Assembly (NCBI GenBank): GCA_033557465.1
Contig: CM066048.1
Coordinates: forward strand, 11,818,305-11,882,304
Length of the DNA stretch: 64,000 nucleotides
Direction: 5' to 3'
Origin: Ichthyophis bannanicus
Taxonomy: Eukaryota; Chordata; Amphibia; Gymnophiona; Ichthyophiidae
Shown: positions 32,575-42,107 of the stretch, piece after piece
Layout: each line of letters opens with the position of its first letter
Position numbering within the stretch: the stretch's first letter is position 1
Program-made: the position numbers and the translations under genes
The notes under the pieces: generated by a model
Databases searched by the model: none
Seen by the model: the letters and a program-made list of their open reading frames with translations, nothing else
What the model was told of the DNA's origin: nothing

Positions 32575-32610
32575 TTTTTTTATTGCCATCAAGTCAGGAT
32601 TAACTCCTGG

Positions 32611-32901
32611 AGTGGAGGAGTGGCCTAGTGGTTGGGGCAAGGTACTTCAGGCCAGAAGGTTGGGGGTTCAAATCCCACTAGAGGACAGCAACCTTGGGCT
32701 GGAAGGACTGGGGTTTCTAGCCCCACAGGTGCTCCTTGTGGTCTTGGGCAAGCCACTTAACCCTCCATAGCCCATGTTCCCTGTAAAATAGTTATCTCCA
32801 AGTTATAATGCCATTCAATGTAATTTCAGTTTGTTCAATGTAAACCACACTGATGCAGAATAGCATAGTATATAAGAGAATGTAAATAAACAAAATAAAA
32901 A
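32611..32901 (+). mobile_element. CORE-SINE (SINE-1), nearly full length
   Basis: tRNA-like head with A box TGGCCTAGTGG (32621-32631) and B box GGTTCAAATCC (32665-32675), the two parts of an internal RNA polymerase III promoter. The CORE block GTCTTGGGCAAGCCACTTAA at about 32741 resembles the MIR/CORE consensus. The tail TTCAATGTAAACCACACTGA is shared with L2 3' ends and finishes in A-rich sequence. Confidence 0.85.
32621..32675 (+). promoter_or_regulatory. SINE internal pol III promoter (A and B boxes)
   Basis: TGGCCTAGTGG fits the tRNA A-box consensus and GGTTCAAATCC fits the B box, about 33 bp apart, as in tRNA-derived SINEs. Confidence 0.7.
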
Positions 32902-32942
32902 TACCTCTGGGTTTTCTTGGCAATGTATCACTGGAAGTAGGT

Positions 32943-33838
32943 TAAGAACATAAGATATGTCATACTGGGTCAGACCAAGATCCATCAAGCCCAGTATCCT
33001 GTTTCCAACAGTGGCCAATCTAGGTCATATGTACCTAGCAGTTTCCCCAAGGGACACAGGTTCCACAATGCTTGTATTGCTTCAAGCATTGATATCCTGG
33101 GTCCCTTCTTATTAATGGTTTATGGACCTTTCCTCCAGGAACTTGTCCAAACCTTTTTAAACCCAGCTACACTAACAGCCTTTACTACATCCTCCGGTAA
33201 CAAATTCCAGAGTTTGATTACACGTTGAGTGAAAAAATATTTTCTTTTATTAGTCTTAAGTAGTTTACCCTGTAGCTTCATTGCATGTCCCCTAGTCTTT
33301 CTGTATTCTGATAAGGTAAACAATTGATCTACGTTTACCCGTTCCACTCCGTTCATTAATTTATAGACTTCTATCATATCTCCCCTCAGCCGTCTCTTTT
33401 CCAGGTTAAAGAGCCCTAACCTTTTTAGCCTTTCTTCATAGGAGTATCCTTCCATCCCCTTTACCATTTTAGTGGCTCTTCTCTGAACCTTTTCTAAAAT
33501 CGCTATATCCTTTTTAAGATACGGCGACCAGAATTGCACACTATATTCAAGGTGCGGTCTCACCATGGAACGATATAGAGGCATTATAATATCTTTTGTT
33601 TTATTTTGCATTCCTTTCCTTATCATACCTAGCATTCTATTTGCTCTCTTGGCCGCCGCTGCACACTGGGCCGAGGGTTTTAACATGGTATCCACAATGA
33701 CACCTAAATCTTTTTCCTGGGTGGTGGTTCCTAATGTGGAACCTTGCATCGTGTAACCATAGTTTGGGTTGTTCTTCCCTAGGTGCATAACCTTGCACTT
33801 GTCCACATTAAATTTCATCTGCCATTTTGATGCCAGCC
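32943..33838 (-). mobile_element. CR1, 5'-truncated, inserted in SINE-2
   Basis: About 900 bp from the CR1 3' terminus (antisense 'aagaacataagatatg') back to the codons for ASKWQMKFNVDKCK. The two halves of SINE-2 join across it. It is highly similar to the sense copy at 61226-62137. Confidence 0.9.
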
Positions 33839-33878
33839 TTTTCTTCCAAGGCAATGGAGGATCAAGTGACTTGCCCAA
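33120..33878 (-). CDS. CR1 RT C-terminal fragment, open
   Basis: A 252-codon open frame. The first ~14 residues come from the SINE-2 flank read antisense; CR1 starts at ASKWQMKFNVDKCKVMHLGK. It includes EKDLGVIVDTMLKPSAQCAA, PLYRSMVRPHLEYSVQFWSP, LEKVQRRATKMVKGMEGYSY, EERLKRLGLFNLEKRRLRGD and a C-terminal KYFFTQRVIKLWNLLPEDVV, then a late frameshift. Catalytic motifs lie upstream and are absent. The open frame suggests a young copy, not a host gene. Confidence 0.85.
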   Translation of the reverse strand: MGKSLDPPLPWKKRLASKWQMKFNVDKCKVMHLGKNNPNYGYTMQGSTLGTTTQEKDLGVIVDTMLKPSAQCAAAAKRANRMLGMIRKGMQNKTKDIIMPLYRSMVRPHLEYSVQFWSPYLKKDIAILEKVQRRATKMVKGMEGYSYEERLKRLGLFNLEKRRLRGDMIEVYKLMNGVERVNVDQLFTLSEYRKTRGHAMKLQGKLLKTNKRKYFFTQRVIKLWNLLPEDVVKAVSVAGFKKVWTSSWRKGP

Positions 33879-33965
33879 GTTTCACATGGAGTGCCAATGG
33901 GAATGAAACCCTTGATCTTCTAGGTATTAGGCAGTTGCTCTACCACTAGGCTACTCCTCCTACAC

Positions 33966-34536
33966 TATGCACCTCATAAGCAAATCGCTACATCTTACTC
34001 CTTGCACCTTATGTCCAATTGTTTGACTCTTTGTTAACTCTTACTTACTTCTTCAATGTACTTTATGTTCAATTTTATTTAGCATTTTTGCTTTTAGTTT
34101 GGTACCTGTATTACAATTGTGTATTACACTGTGTTAGACACCAGACAGACTGTGGGTGTGTGTGAGTAAATGACCACACAACCATGGTTTGAAATCCTAG
34201 ACTGGGATCATATTTACCTCGGGTTAGCATATGGAAGATTAGGTGTAACATCACTTCTTGGCCCATCTACGCTACACAGCTGTCTCTGCCTACAGAGAAG
34301 CAACTGTTGGCCTTCCTTCCCCTTATCGCTGGCCTCCCTCCTCTTTTAAGGTGGTCAGTGATTTCAGGAATGAACTGCCTTCTCAGCAAAGAACTGCCTG
34401 CCACATCCCCTGATCCCCGCCTCCTTTCATCTTCCATATCTCAGAGCTTCTGGTCCTTTCCTTTAACATTATTTTATACTTACTTCCTTTTCAGTTTCTC
34501 CAGCTGCCCAATACAGTCTTCCTATGGCACTGCAGT
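33966..34536. other. Unassigned
   Basis: AT-rich followed by pyrimidine-rich sequence (34270-34530) with no recognisable element. Confidence 0.35.
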
Positions 34537-34768
34537 TGGGGAGGAGTAGCCTAGTGGTTAGAGCAAGTGCTTAGCACCCAGAAGATCAAGGGCTCAATCC
34601 CCACTGGCACTCCTTATGACCTTGGGCAAGTCACTTTACCCTCCATTGCCTCAGAAGAAAAGGCTGGCAATCTACCTCCAGTAATACATTGCCAAGAAAA
34701 CCCAGAGGTAGCTGGGTCACAATGAGTCAACACTGACTTGATGGAACTAAAAAATAAAAAAAAAATTG
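34537..34768 (+). mobile_element. CORE-SINE with RTE-type tail (SINE-2)
   Basis: The tRNA-like head has A box TAGCCTAGTGG (34548-34558) and a B-box-like GGGCTCAATCC. The CORE block GACCTTGGGCAAGTCACTTT follows at about 34619. The tail GGGTCACAATGAGTC + AACACTGACTTGATGG parallels the RTE 3' end GGGTCGCCATGAGTC + GACTCCGACTCGACGG. It ends in an A-rich run. Confidence 0.8.
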
Positions 34769-35594
34769 GAAGTTGTGAACACCCTCCAGCCACTGAAGTG
34801 CCTAACTAGGCTTCTAATACAAACCTAATAGATTTTCTCTTTACATAAATCAGACATGTACCACATCACAGCAAAACACACCACTGTACACTTGTAAGAA
34901 TTTACCCCTTCAGTCTTTATTTTAGAGCAAAGACTTCTGGGGATGTCTATAGAACTATTTATGTTTATGTTATGGAAATATCTACTGTATGTTTACAAAC
35001 TGCATTTTGCTTTTTGCTCTACAATGCCTTGAGCTGTGTGGAATTGGGCATCTAATTTATGTAAGATAAATAAATATAAAAATATGTGCAAATTACAAAT
35101 GTATTGCTTCATTCAGAGATATAGCATAGTAGACTAATGCTTTTCTCAGATACAGAAAGTATCCCTACAGTCTAATTCTGATTATATCTTTGAAATTTCT
35201 CTTTCTGGGTTTTAACGGCCTTGGTTTGCTTAAACTTATTAGGGTCTATATCCAGACCCAGTGGCAAGGGTTTTCTTAATGCTGTCTGTGGTATTTCAAA
35301 CATGCATGTTTAACCTGTGACCCCCAATAGCAGGCGGTGCTAATCCACAGAGGGCCCTCGCTGCCAGCCACTGTGCATATAGCTAAGAAGTTGCATATAA
35401 GCACTTTTCTGTCCTTAATGAAGCCTCTTAGCTATACGGATAGCAAGAATATTCCGTCACGAACTGCACAGCTGGACGACAGTGTCAGGCACTGTACAGA
35501 TAGATAGTGCTGCAGCAATCAGGAAATATTCAGCAGCACTATCTACATAGTGCCACTGAAAATTCACAGGTAAGGGACTTATACAGTAGATTTA
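34769..35594. other. Unassigned; LINE-like tail near 35030-35085
   Basis: 'tgccttgagctgtgtggaat' followed by 'gtaagataaataaatataaa' looks like a LINE 3' end. The rest is featureless. Confidence 0.35.
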
Positions 35595-36043
35595 GGGCCC
35601 GATATTCAGCGGCAGCAGCTAGTGTGAGTACAGTGCGTAGCATTGCTGCTGAAGACTTAACCCAGATAATCAATGCCAGGACTTTATCCAGCCATCAGCA
35701 TTGAACATCCGGGGTCGCTGCACGGCCGCACAAAGTGTAGAAACTAACCAGACAGCGGCGATATTCAGCTGCTGCCCAGTTAGCTTTGGCGGCAGAGGTT
35801 AGGACAGCTTTCACGGCTGAGGGATAGTTGGGCAGCAACTGAATATCACCACTGCCCGGTTATCCCCAGGTACCACCCCTGGAACACGCCGACGCTAACC
35901 GTGTAGCACCGGGGCGTATAGCGGCTGTATCTGGGAATATTCAGCAGCACTAACTGTGTTAGTTGTGGTGAATATCTCGCTTAGAGGCAGTTACACAGTT
36001 TACTAGTCTGTAAACTGTGTAACTGCTTTGGAATATTGGACCC
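35595..36043. mobile_element. PIF/Harbinger-like MITE, copy 1
   Basis: 449 bp with inverted ends GGGCCCGATATT (left) and AATATTGGACCC (right), flanked by TTA on both sides (35592-35594 and 36044-36046). A 3-bp duplication, here TTA, is the hallmark of PIF/Harbinger. Internal 'gatattcagc' motifs recur. No ORF. Confidence 0.75.
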
Positions 36044-36330
36044 TTAGCGGCTGCCATCAACGTTCCTGTGAAGCTGCATGGGAGTCCACCACCCATGCTG
36101 CTGCTGCTGGTGTGTGTGGGGGGGGGGGGGGGGAGATGCTGTGATATCACATTCTTAGTCAGTGCCACAAAGCTGCACTGGAGTCCACCACCAAATATTG
36201 CTCCTGAGGGGGAGGGAGGTGCCCGCTCCTCACGACTTAGAATGTGATATCGCAGCACTTCACCAGCAGGCAGCAGTGTGGGGGGAGGACTCCCGGGCAG
36301 CTTCAAGGGAACATTGGTGGCAACCACTAA
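36044..36330. repeat. Foldback repeat with about 100-bp arms
   Basis: Left arm 36044-36160 and right arm 36234-36330 are inverted copies at about 75-80% by eye. TTAGCGGCTGCCATCAACG pairs with the complement of GGTGGCAACCACTAA, and GATATCACATTCTTAGTC with GACTTAGAATGTGATATC. The spacer repeats part of the left arm directly (ggagtccaccacc). A G-run of more than 15 lies at 36117. It abuts the MITE at 35595-36043. Confidence 0.7.
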
Positions 36331-37194
36331 ACAAATACTCCCCTTTGAATGCAAAGTCCATTTTTTTTCTTTGGGTTCAGTTTGTTGGGTTGCAGCTGGA
36401 TAGAATCTACCACTTTAGTCAAGTTCCTCCTACCCACCGCATTTCCTTTTCCCCCTATGTACGCTCCCTTAACTGGGTTCTGATGTGCTTTCCTCTAGTT
36501 AGAGATCTCACATCAGGCCTCTGCATCTCTCTGCTTTGCTCTCTCAAAGGATATTAGAGCTTTTGAGTTTGCCAAGTTTTATAGAACTTGAAATTTCATG
36601 GGCATTCCAATTGCTTGGAAATGTTTAATCCCTTTCTGAGTTAGTAGAAAAGAAAACTACAGACAACAGCAGCAGAATGAGTAAATCTCTGAAGCTAGAC
36701 CCCTAGCTTCAGGGGAGGATCCGAGACAGATAGAGGTATACAAAGGGAGCAGGGTCTGTGCTACCATTAGACAAACTAGGCAGTTGCCTAGAGCCCCAAT
36801 GGTTCGATAGAGGCTTATTGACGCCTCTCTTTAGGATCTGCAGCAGCGGCGGCAATGTCTTTAAACACTGCAACACTTACCAAAACCTCCAGCGCTGTGC
36901 ACTGTTCCTGCTTCCGCCCCCTCCAATGCATACTTCCTGATTGCATGGGGGCAGAAGCAACGGACTACAGGGGCACCATCCGTCAAAGCATGAAGGGTTG
37001 CTGTAGCTAGGATGCTCTCTCTAGATGATGGGTTATTTCTTTTGTTATGGATTTATACACTTAATATACTGAAGCTCCACAATATCATTTTGAGCGGAGT
37101 CAAAAACATAAGAAAAAGAACTGTAATTCCAACGAAGGACGAGTGGGGAGGGAGGGAGGGAGGGAAGTGCATAAAACAACAATTGTTGTTTGGT
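36331..37194. other. Unassigned; possible hAT-like fragment 36755-36990
   Basis: No coding signature. 'gctaccattagacaaactag' + 'gcagttgcctag' at 36758-36790 resembles the hAT MITE head at 63091, but no right terminus was identified. Confidence 0.3.
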
Positions 37195-37412
37195 TTTTAA
37201 GTGCCATCAAGTTAATGCTGACTCCCAGTGGCCCAGCAGCCCCTGGGTTTTCTTGGCAAGGTATAACTGGAAGCAGATTGCCAGGCCTTTTCTTCCAAGG
37301 CAATGGAGGGTAAAGTGATTTGCCCAAGGTCACAAGGAGTACCTGTGGGACTCAAACCCAGAGATCTCATCAGTGCTAGGCTGCTGCTCTAACACTAGGC
37401 TACTCCTCCACT
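37195..37412 (-). mobile_element. CORE-SINE with RTE-type tail (SINE-2), antisense
   Basis: Antisense copy: tail 'tgccatcaagttaatgctga', middle 'gggttttcttggcaaggtat', CORE 'gatttgcccaaggtcacaag' and head 'ctaggctactcctccactcc'. The family is as at 34537-34768. Confidence 0.8.
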
Positions 37413-37779
37413 CCAAAACAACAATATTTACTATAAAGACAATGTGAAACGGAAGACAAGAGGAGTGGCCAGAGACATAATCTGCATATGAACCCTGGAA
37501 TAACCAAGTTTTAATACTCTTGTTGAATGTTTTCTGTTAAGTCTCCATTTGGATGTTTGGGGTGGAGGTAATTCTAGGGTGCATCGTGGACTGTGTGTCC
37601 AGGAAAGTAAGAGTACGACTCTAGTGAATCAGTCATGAGGAGTATACATAACTCGCTGGCTGATAGCTAGCCCTAAGGATTGCTTGGTTACATGCCAGAG
37701 CTCACGAATCAGGATTTTAAAGAATGCTGGGGAACTGCTGACCGGCATGATCCATACACATGTTAATAATATAGGAAAG
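37413..37779. other. Unassigned
   Basis: Nothing recognised. Confidence 0.35.
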
Positions 37780-38380
37780 ACCATCTGTCTGTGTGTCCTG
37801 GAAAGTGTTGTGTGTCCATGTGTGTGCTATGGAGAGTGTAAAGGGCTTCATGCATGCCCGAGTGCATTTGTCAGGGAAGTGTTGAGTGTTTTGTGCATGT
37901 GTGCTTGTTTGTATTATGGAAAATGTTGAGGGTTTCATGCATACATGTGTGTGTGTCTGTGTGTGTGTGTGAGATGGGGTGTGTCAAGGGCTTCATGCAT
38001 GGGTGTGCCTGTGTATGTGTTTGTATCATGGGCACTTTTGAGGGCTTCATGCATGCATGTGTGTGTATGTGTCATAAGGATTCTCGAAGGCTTCATGTAT
38101 GTATGTATGTATGTGTGTGTCAGTCATGGAGAGTGTTGGGCTACATGCATGCATGCATGTGTGTGTGTATGTCATGGGTCTTGGGGCTGTGTTTGTGTGT
38201 GTGTGTTTGTGTGATTGTGAGTGTCGGGGGCAGTGTGCATGCATGCGATTGTGTGTGTTGGGGGAATGTCGGGACTGCATGCAAGTGTGTGTGTGTATCA
38301 TGGGCCATGTCGGGAGCTGCGTGCATGTGTGTATGAGTGTGTGTGTGCATCACGGGGAGTCTCAGTGGAGCGTGCTTATG
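37780..38380. repeat. GT-rich VNTR, about 60-bp unit, left part
   Basis: Units contain tgtgtgtgt, 'catggg(g)a' and 'ggcttcatgcatgcatgtgt'. Coding-like frames on both strands (for example 160 codons at 37854-38336) are cysteine- and valine-rich artefacts of the repeat. The array continues at 39690-39830 after an L2 insertion. Confidence 0.85.
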
Positions 38381-39690
38381 TACTACTACCACTACCATTA
38401 ATCATTTATACTATAGCATTACAAGGTGTACGCAGCACTGTACAAACATATAAAGAAGATAGTTCCTGCTCGTAGAGTTTACAGTCTAATTAAGACAGAC
38501 AGAACAATACAAGGGAAACCAGGCGGTTCAAATAGGGAAGGAGACACAAAGAGAACAAGGGATTAGGATCCAAATGCAGCCTCAAAGAGGTAAAAGCCTT
38601 TAGCATGGATTTGAAGAGGGGGCGAGAAGAGACTTAACAAAGACAGAGGAGGTTTGTTCCATACATAAGGAGCAACGAGGTGAAAAGATTGAAGTCTGGA
38701 GTTTGCAGAAGAAGAAAAGGGCAGAGAGAAGAAAGCCAGAGGAGGAGCGGAGTTCACGAGGAGGGGTGGAGGGAGAGAGAAGAGAGGAAAGGTAGTGAGG
38801 GGCAGTAGAGTGAATGCATTTATATGCTAGAAGGAGAAGTCTGAATTGGATACGGAAAGGAAAGGGAGCCACTGAAGTGACTTTAGAAGAGGCGTTATAT
38901 GAGTGCATCGGGGCTAGCGGAAGATTAGCCGCGCATCAGAGGTCTGGATAGATTGAAGAGGAGAGAGATGACATTGAGGGAGACCAGCAAGGAGAAGGTT
39001 ATAATAGTCAAGATGGGAGGTGACCAAAGAGTGAACAAGAGCCTTAGTAGTGTGTTCAGAGAGGAGAGGACGAATTTTGTTAATGTTCTAGAGAAAGAAA
39101 TGACAGGTTTTAGCTATATGTTGAATATGTGTGGAGGAGGAGTCAAAGATGACCCCAAGATTGCGGGCCGAGGAAACAAGAAGAAGAGTATTGTCAACAG
39201 TGAGAGCAAAAGGAGGAAGGGGGAGGTGGATTTAGGGGGAAAGATAATAAATTCAGTTTTAGCCATATTCAGTTTTAGGTGGCGGTGAGACATCCAGGCA
39301 GCGATGTCAGATAAGCAAGTAGAGATAAGAGTTTGGAGCAAAGGTGTAGATAGATAGATTTGAATCATCAGTATTAAAATGATACTGAAAAAAATGATAC
39401 CGAAAGTCAAGGGAAGAGATGAGGGCACCAAGACACTGGGTATAGAGACAGAAAAGGAGAGGGCCCAGAGCAGACCCCTGAGGTACTGTACATCAACTGA
39501 GAGAGGGATGGCAGAAGAGGAGGAACCTCCAGAGCAAACAGTGAAAGAGTGATGGGAGAGTTAAGAAGAGAACCAAGACAGTACAGGACCTCTAAAACTA
39601 AGTGAGGATAAAGTGTCAAGGAGGAGGAGGTGGTCAACAGTATCAAAAGCAGCAGAAAGATCAAGAAGAATGAGAACTGAGTAAAGGCCT
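38381..39690 (-). mobile_element. L2 LINE, 5'-truncated, inside the VNTR
   Basis: Same structure and truncation zone as 24588-25867. The antisense tail is tactactacc at 38381, then 'gtttacagtctaattaagac'. RT C-terminal blocks on the minus strand are at 38563-38757 (SFHLVAPYVWNKPPLSL) and 39114-39431 (YLSTP..., [20 protein letters not shown]). Frames are broken. The sequence ends at 'gtaaaggcctt', where VNTR sequence resumes. Confidence 0.85.
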
Positions 39691-39835
39691 TTGTGTGTGT
39701 TTGTGTGTGTCATGGGGAATATCAAAGGCTGCATACATATGTGTGTGTGTCATGGGAAATTTTGGGGATTGTGTGTGTGTGTGCGTCATGGAGTGTTGGA
39801 GATTGTGTGTGTGTGTGTGTGTGTGTGTCTTTATC
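39691..39835. repeat. GT-rich VNTR, right part
   Basis: Continuation of the 37780-38380 array (tgtgtgtcatggggaatatc, then tgtgtgtgt runs), followed by a CT-rich tract to about 39880. Confidence 0.85.
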
Positions 39836-40297
39836 TCTCTCTCGTACCCCCTTCCCCCACCAGTCTTCCTCAAGTTTGTCATATGACCCCCATCAGGCTT
39901 CGCCCAGTCTCTCTTTTTCTTTAGGCCCCCACCCCTATGACTCTGGGCTTCATCCAGTGTCTCTCTCTCTCTATCTCTCATACCCTCCTTCCCCCTCAAT
40001 ACTGATCCCTTCTGGCTGCAGCTCTTCAAGGACACCACAGTTCAGGCTTCCTGTACCTCCATCGGCTCTCTGAATAATGAAGTTATGTGGGGCAGGAAGT
40101 TTGGGCTGATCTCTCAAACTGTGAGATCAGTGCAAACTTCCTGTTTCGAGAGGCTCCACCTTTCAGACCCAAATGTGGTGAAGGAAGCTGCTGAACTGTG
40201 ACAGCTCCATGCTGTGCATGCTTACATGCGCAAAGAAACATGCAAATGGACAATTTCCTTGCTGCCGAACCATCGTCAATAGGTGCCTTAGCAGTGT
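39836..40297. other. Pyrimidine-rich spacer with an inverted repeat
   Basis: CT-rich tract at 39836-39990. Within 40033-40199, CAGGAAGTTTGG (40093-40104) pairs with the complement of CAAACTTCCTG ending at 40143, and outer blocks CACAGTTCAGGCTTCC and 'agctgctgaactgtg' are also inverted. It is possibly a small foldback element. Confidence 0.45.
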
Positions 40298-40388
40298 GCT
40301 CTTAAAAAAGCTCCAGGGGTGGCCCAAGTAACTACAGACCAGTGAGCTTGATGTTGGTGCCTGTTAAGAACAAAATTAGTAGTGCTAT

Positions 40389-40836
40389 TGTAGCAGCCAA
40401 TCAGTTTAAAGCTCTAATTCTCTCACTCACCCACAGAAGGAAAACTCACAGACAGGCTGGTATGCAAACAGGATCTTTTAATGTGCACACAGGCCCAGAC
40501 AGAGAAACCAGCAATCTCCACAAGAATCTGAGCCCCGAGGGACGTCCTACAATGCCTTATATACAGTACAATTTTAAACTCATTCTATAATCTCATTCGC
40601 CTCAGATATTTTCTGTCCACCAATCAGTAGCCCCTGGGGAAGGTACCTGGGTGACCTGTCCAAACCGGTATGCTCTGGTCTGCTGATTTCTGGGCAAGGG
40701 GGTATTGTGCTCAGACCTGGAGTGGGGGAAGGGTGCCTACTGAAATCTTAATGTCTTCTCTTAGCAGGCTGATAGCCTCATGGCTTGGGGGAAGGGTCAG
40801 ACTGATCACTTGTGTAAGAGCCTCATGGCTGCCTCA
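40389..40836 (-). repeat. 3' LTR of the provirus
   Basis: 448 bp, in sense orientation starting TGAGGCAGCC and ending GGCTGCTACA. In sense it has TATATAAGG (plus positions 40557-40565) as TATA box and ATTAAA near plus position 40478 as a possible polyadenylation signal. It differs from the other LTR at the GTTTAA/GCTTAA, AGATATT/AGGTATT and CCGGTA/CCAGTA sites. Confidence 0.9.
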
Positions 40837-40850
40837 TTCCCCCCTTTTTA
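40837..40850 (-). promoter_or_regulatory. Polypurine tract
   Basis: In sense, AAAAAGGGGGGAA lies directly before the 3' LTR, the place where plus-strand DNA synthesis is primed. It appears intact despite the coding deletions. Confidence 0.8.
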
Positions 40851-40866
40851 AGTGAGACCTCAACCG

Positions 40867-42107
40867 CTAGAGGCGGTAGAGGGCTGTATTACTGGAGGCA
40901 AGCCGCAGAGGGATGTATTGGGACAGGGCCAATATCTGGGGGCCGTTCTTTATCTCAGAGCCAGCTGCAGTGACTAACCCTCTTTCCCTGTACTGGGCCC
41001 CGTGGGCATGGAGAGTGGCAAAGGCATACCGGGAGTCTGTGTATATATTCACATGATGGTTAGTCCCAAGGGTTAAGGCATGGTTAAGGGCAATGAGTTC
41101 CGCCTTCTGTGCGGATGTTCCAGGGGGTAAAGGCTGAGCTTCGACTATCTCTTCCATCGTCACCACCGCGTACCCCACACACCTGCGGCCCTCCAACACC
41201 AGCCCATCTACGAAGTAGGTCTCATCCGGATTGCTTAATGGCACATCTGTCAGATCAGGACGACTGGAGAAGACTGTATCCATCACTTCCAGGCAGTCAT
41301 GATCAGGTGGCCCCGGGCCAATAGGCAGGAATGTAGCAGGGTTTGGTACTACTGGATGCAAAGTTGCAGTGGCCTCAATGACACGACGGAGATCCTGAAC
41401 AGGTCGGTAGTCGGTGGTTCCAGGTTTTTGGACTGGCAGCAAAGGAGTGTTCCATGCCGATTGGCAGGGCCGCAGGATACCATGCTGTAGTAGCTGCACC
41501 AGATGATGAGTTCCTTCCACAGCTGCCCGCGGCAGCGGGTATTGTCGCACATGTACCGGGGAGGCTCCCGACTTCATTTCAATGCATACGGGAGGGATGT
41601 TGATGGCCATTCCAGGGGGGTTTCTTTCAGCCCATACTCCAGGGGGCACTGATTCCCACGTATCCAGGGTAGCCACATCAGATTTGGGCCTGTTCTCATA
41701 TAACCGCATTCTTCTTCTTGGGGGACGGACAGTACCAAAACTGTTGGGCCCAGGCTGGGTATTTCGAGCTCAGCCTGGCCGTCAGACCCGAATGAGATTT
41801 GGGCCTGGAGTTTTGCCAGAACATCCCGACCCAGCAAGGGTATGGGACATTCAGGCATATACAGGAACTGGTGAGTGATGGTCCGTCCCCCAACTGGCAC
41901 GTGCGGTTTTGCAGGAAAAGTCTCTGGGCCCTCTCCCCCCGTAGCTCCCACAACAGTTACTGACTGGGAGGAGATCGGGGCTACTTGTTGGGTGATCACT
42001 GAGTGTGTTGCTCCGGTATCGACCATGAATTGCATTTTCCAGTCCCCTAAATTCATGTTGAATATAGGCTCCTGGGGACCCAACAGAAACTTGGAGCCCG
42101 GTCCGGC
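40867..42107 (-). pseudogene. pro-pol, deleted (protease, RT N-terminus, RNase H)
   Basis: The frame follows the gag UAG directly. The protease (42107-41710) has the active site VDTGATHS at about 42020 and LLGRDVL. A frame change near 41700, in a GAAGAAGAA purine run, is needed to reach the RT frame at 41709-40867. RT keeps only its N-terminus (VHVRQYPL, GILRPCQSAWNTPLLPV, DYRPVQDLR), then at about 41325 jumps to the segment before RNase H (PPDHDCLEVM, SRPDLTDVPL). RNase H shows FVDGL, GTSAQKAELIAL and YTDSRYAFATLHAHG. The YxDD catalytic box, integrase and env are missing. No polymerase activity is possible. Confidence 0.9.

Larger units (their letters stand above)
32575..33965 (-). mobile_element. 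CORE-SINE with RTE-type tail (SINE-2), split by SINE-1 and CR1
   Basis: Pieces at 32575-32610, 32902-32942 and 33839-33965 are collinear with the intact antisense SINE-2 at 37195-37412. The tail is 'tgccatcaagtcaggattaa', the middle 'gggttttcttggcaatgtat', and the CORE and tRNA head 'ttcttccaaggcaatggagg' ... 'ccactaggctactcctcc'. A SINE-1 (32611-32901) and a CR1 (32943-33838) interrupt it. Confidence 0.8.

Noticed and set aside
32621..32675. tRNA gene
   Set aside because: A and B boxes are present but no cloverleaf can be completed; the unit continues into CORE and LINE tail, so it is a SINE.
37854..38336. 160-codon cysteine-rich open frame
   Set aside because: Translation of a GT-rich VNTR; both strands give similar low-complexity frames.
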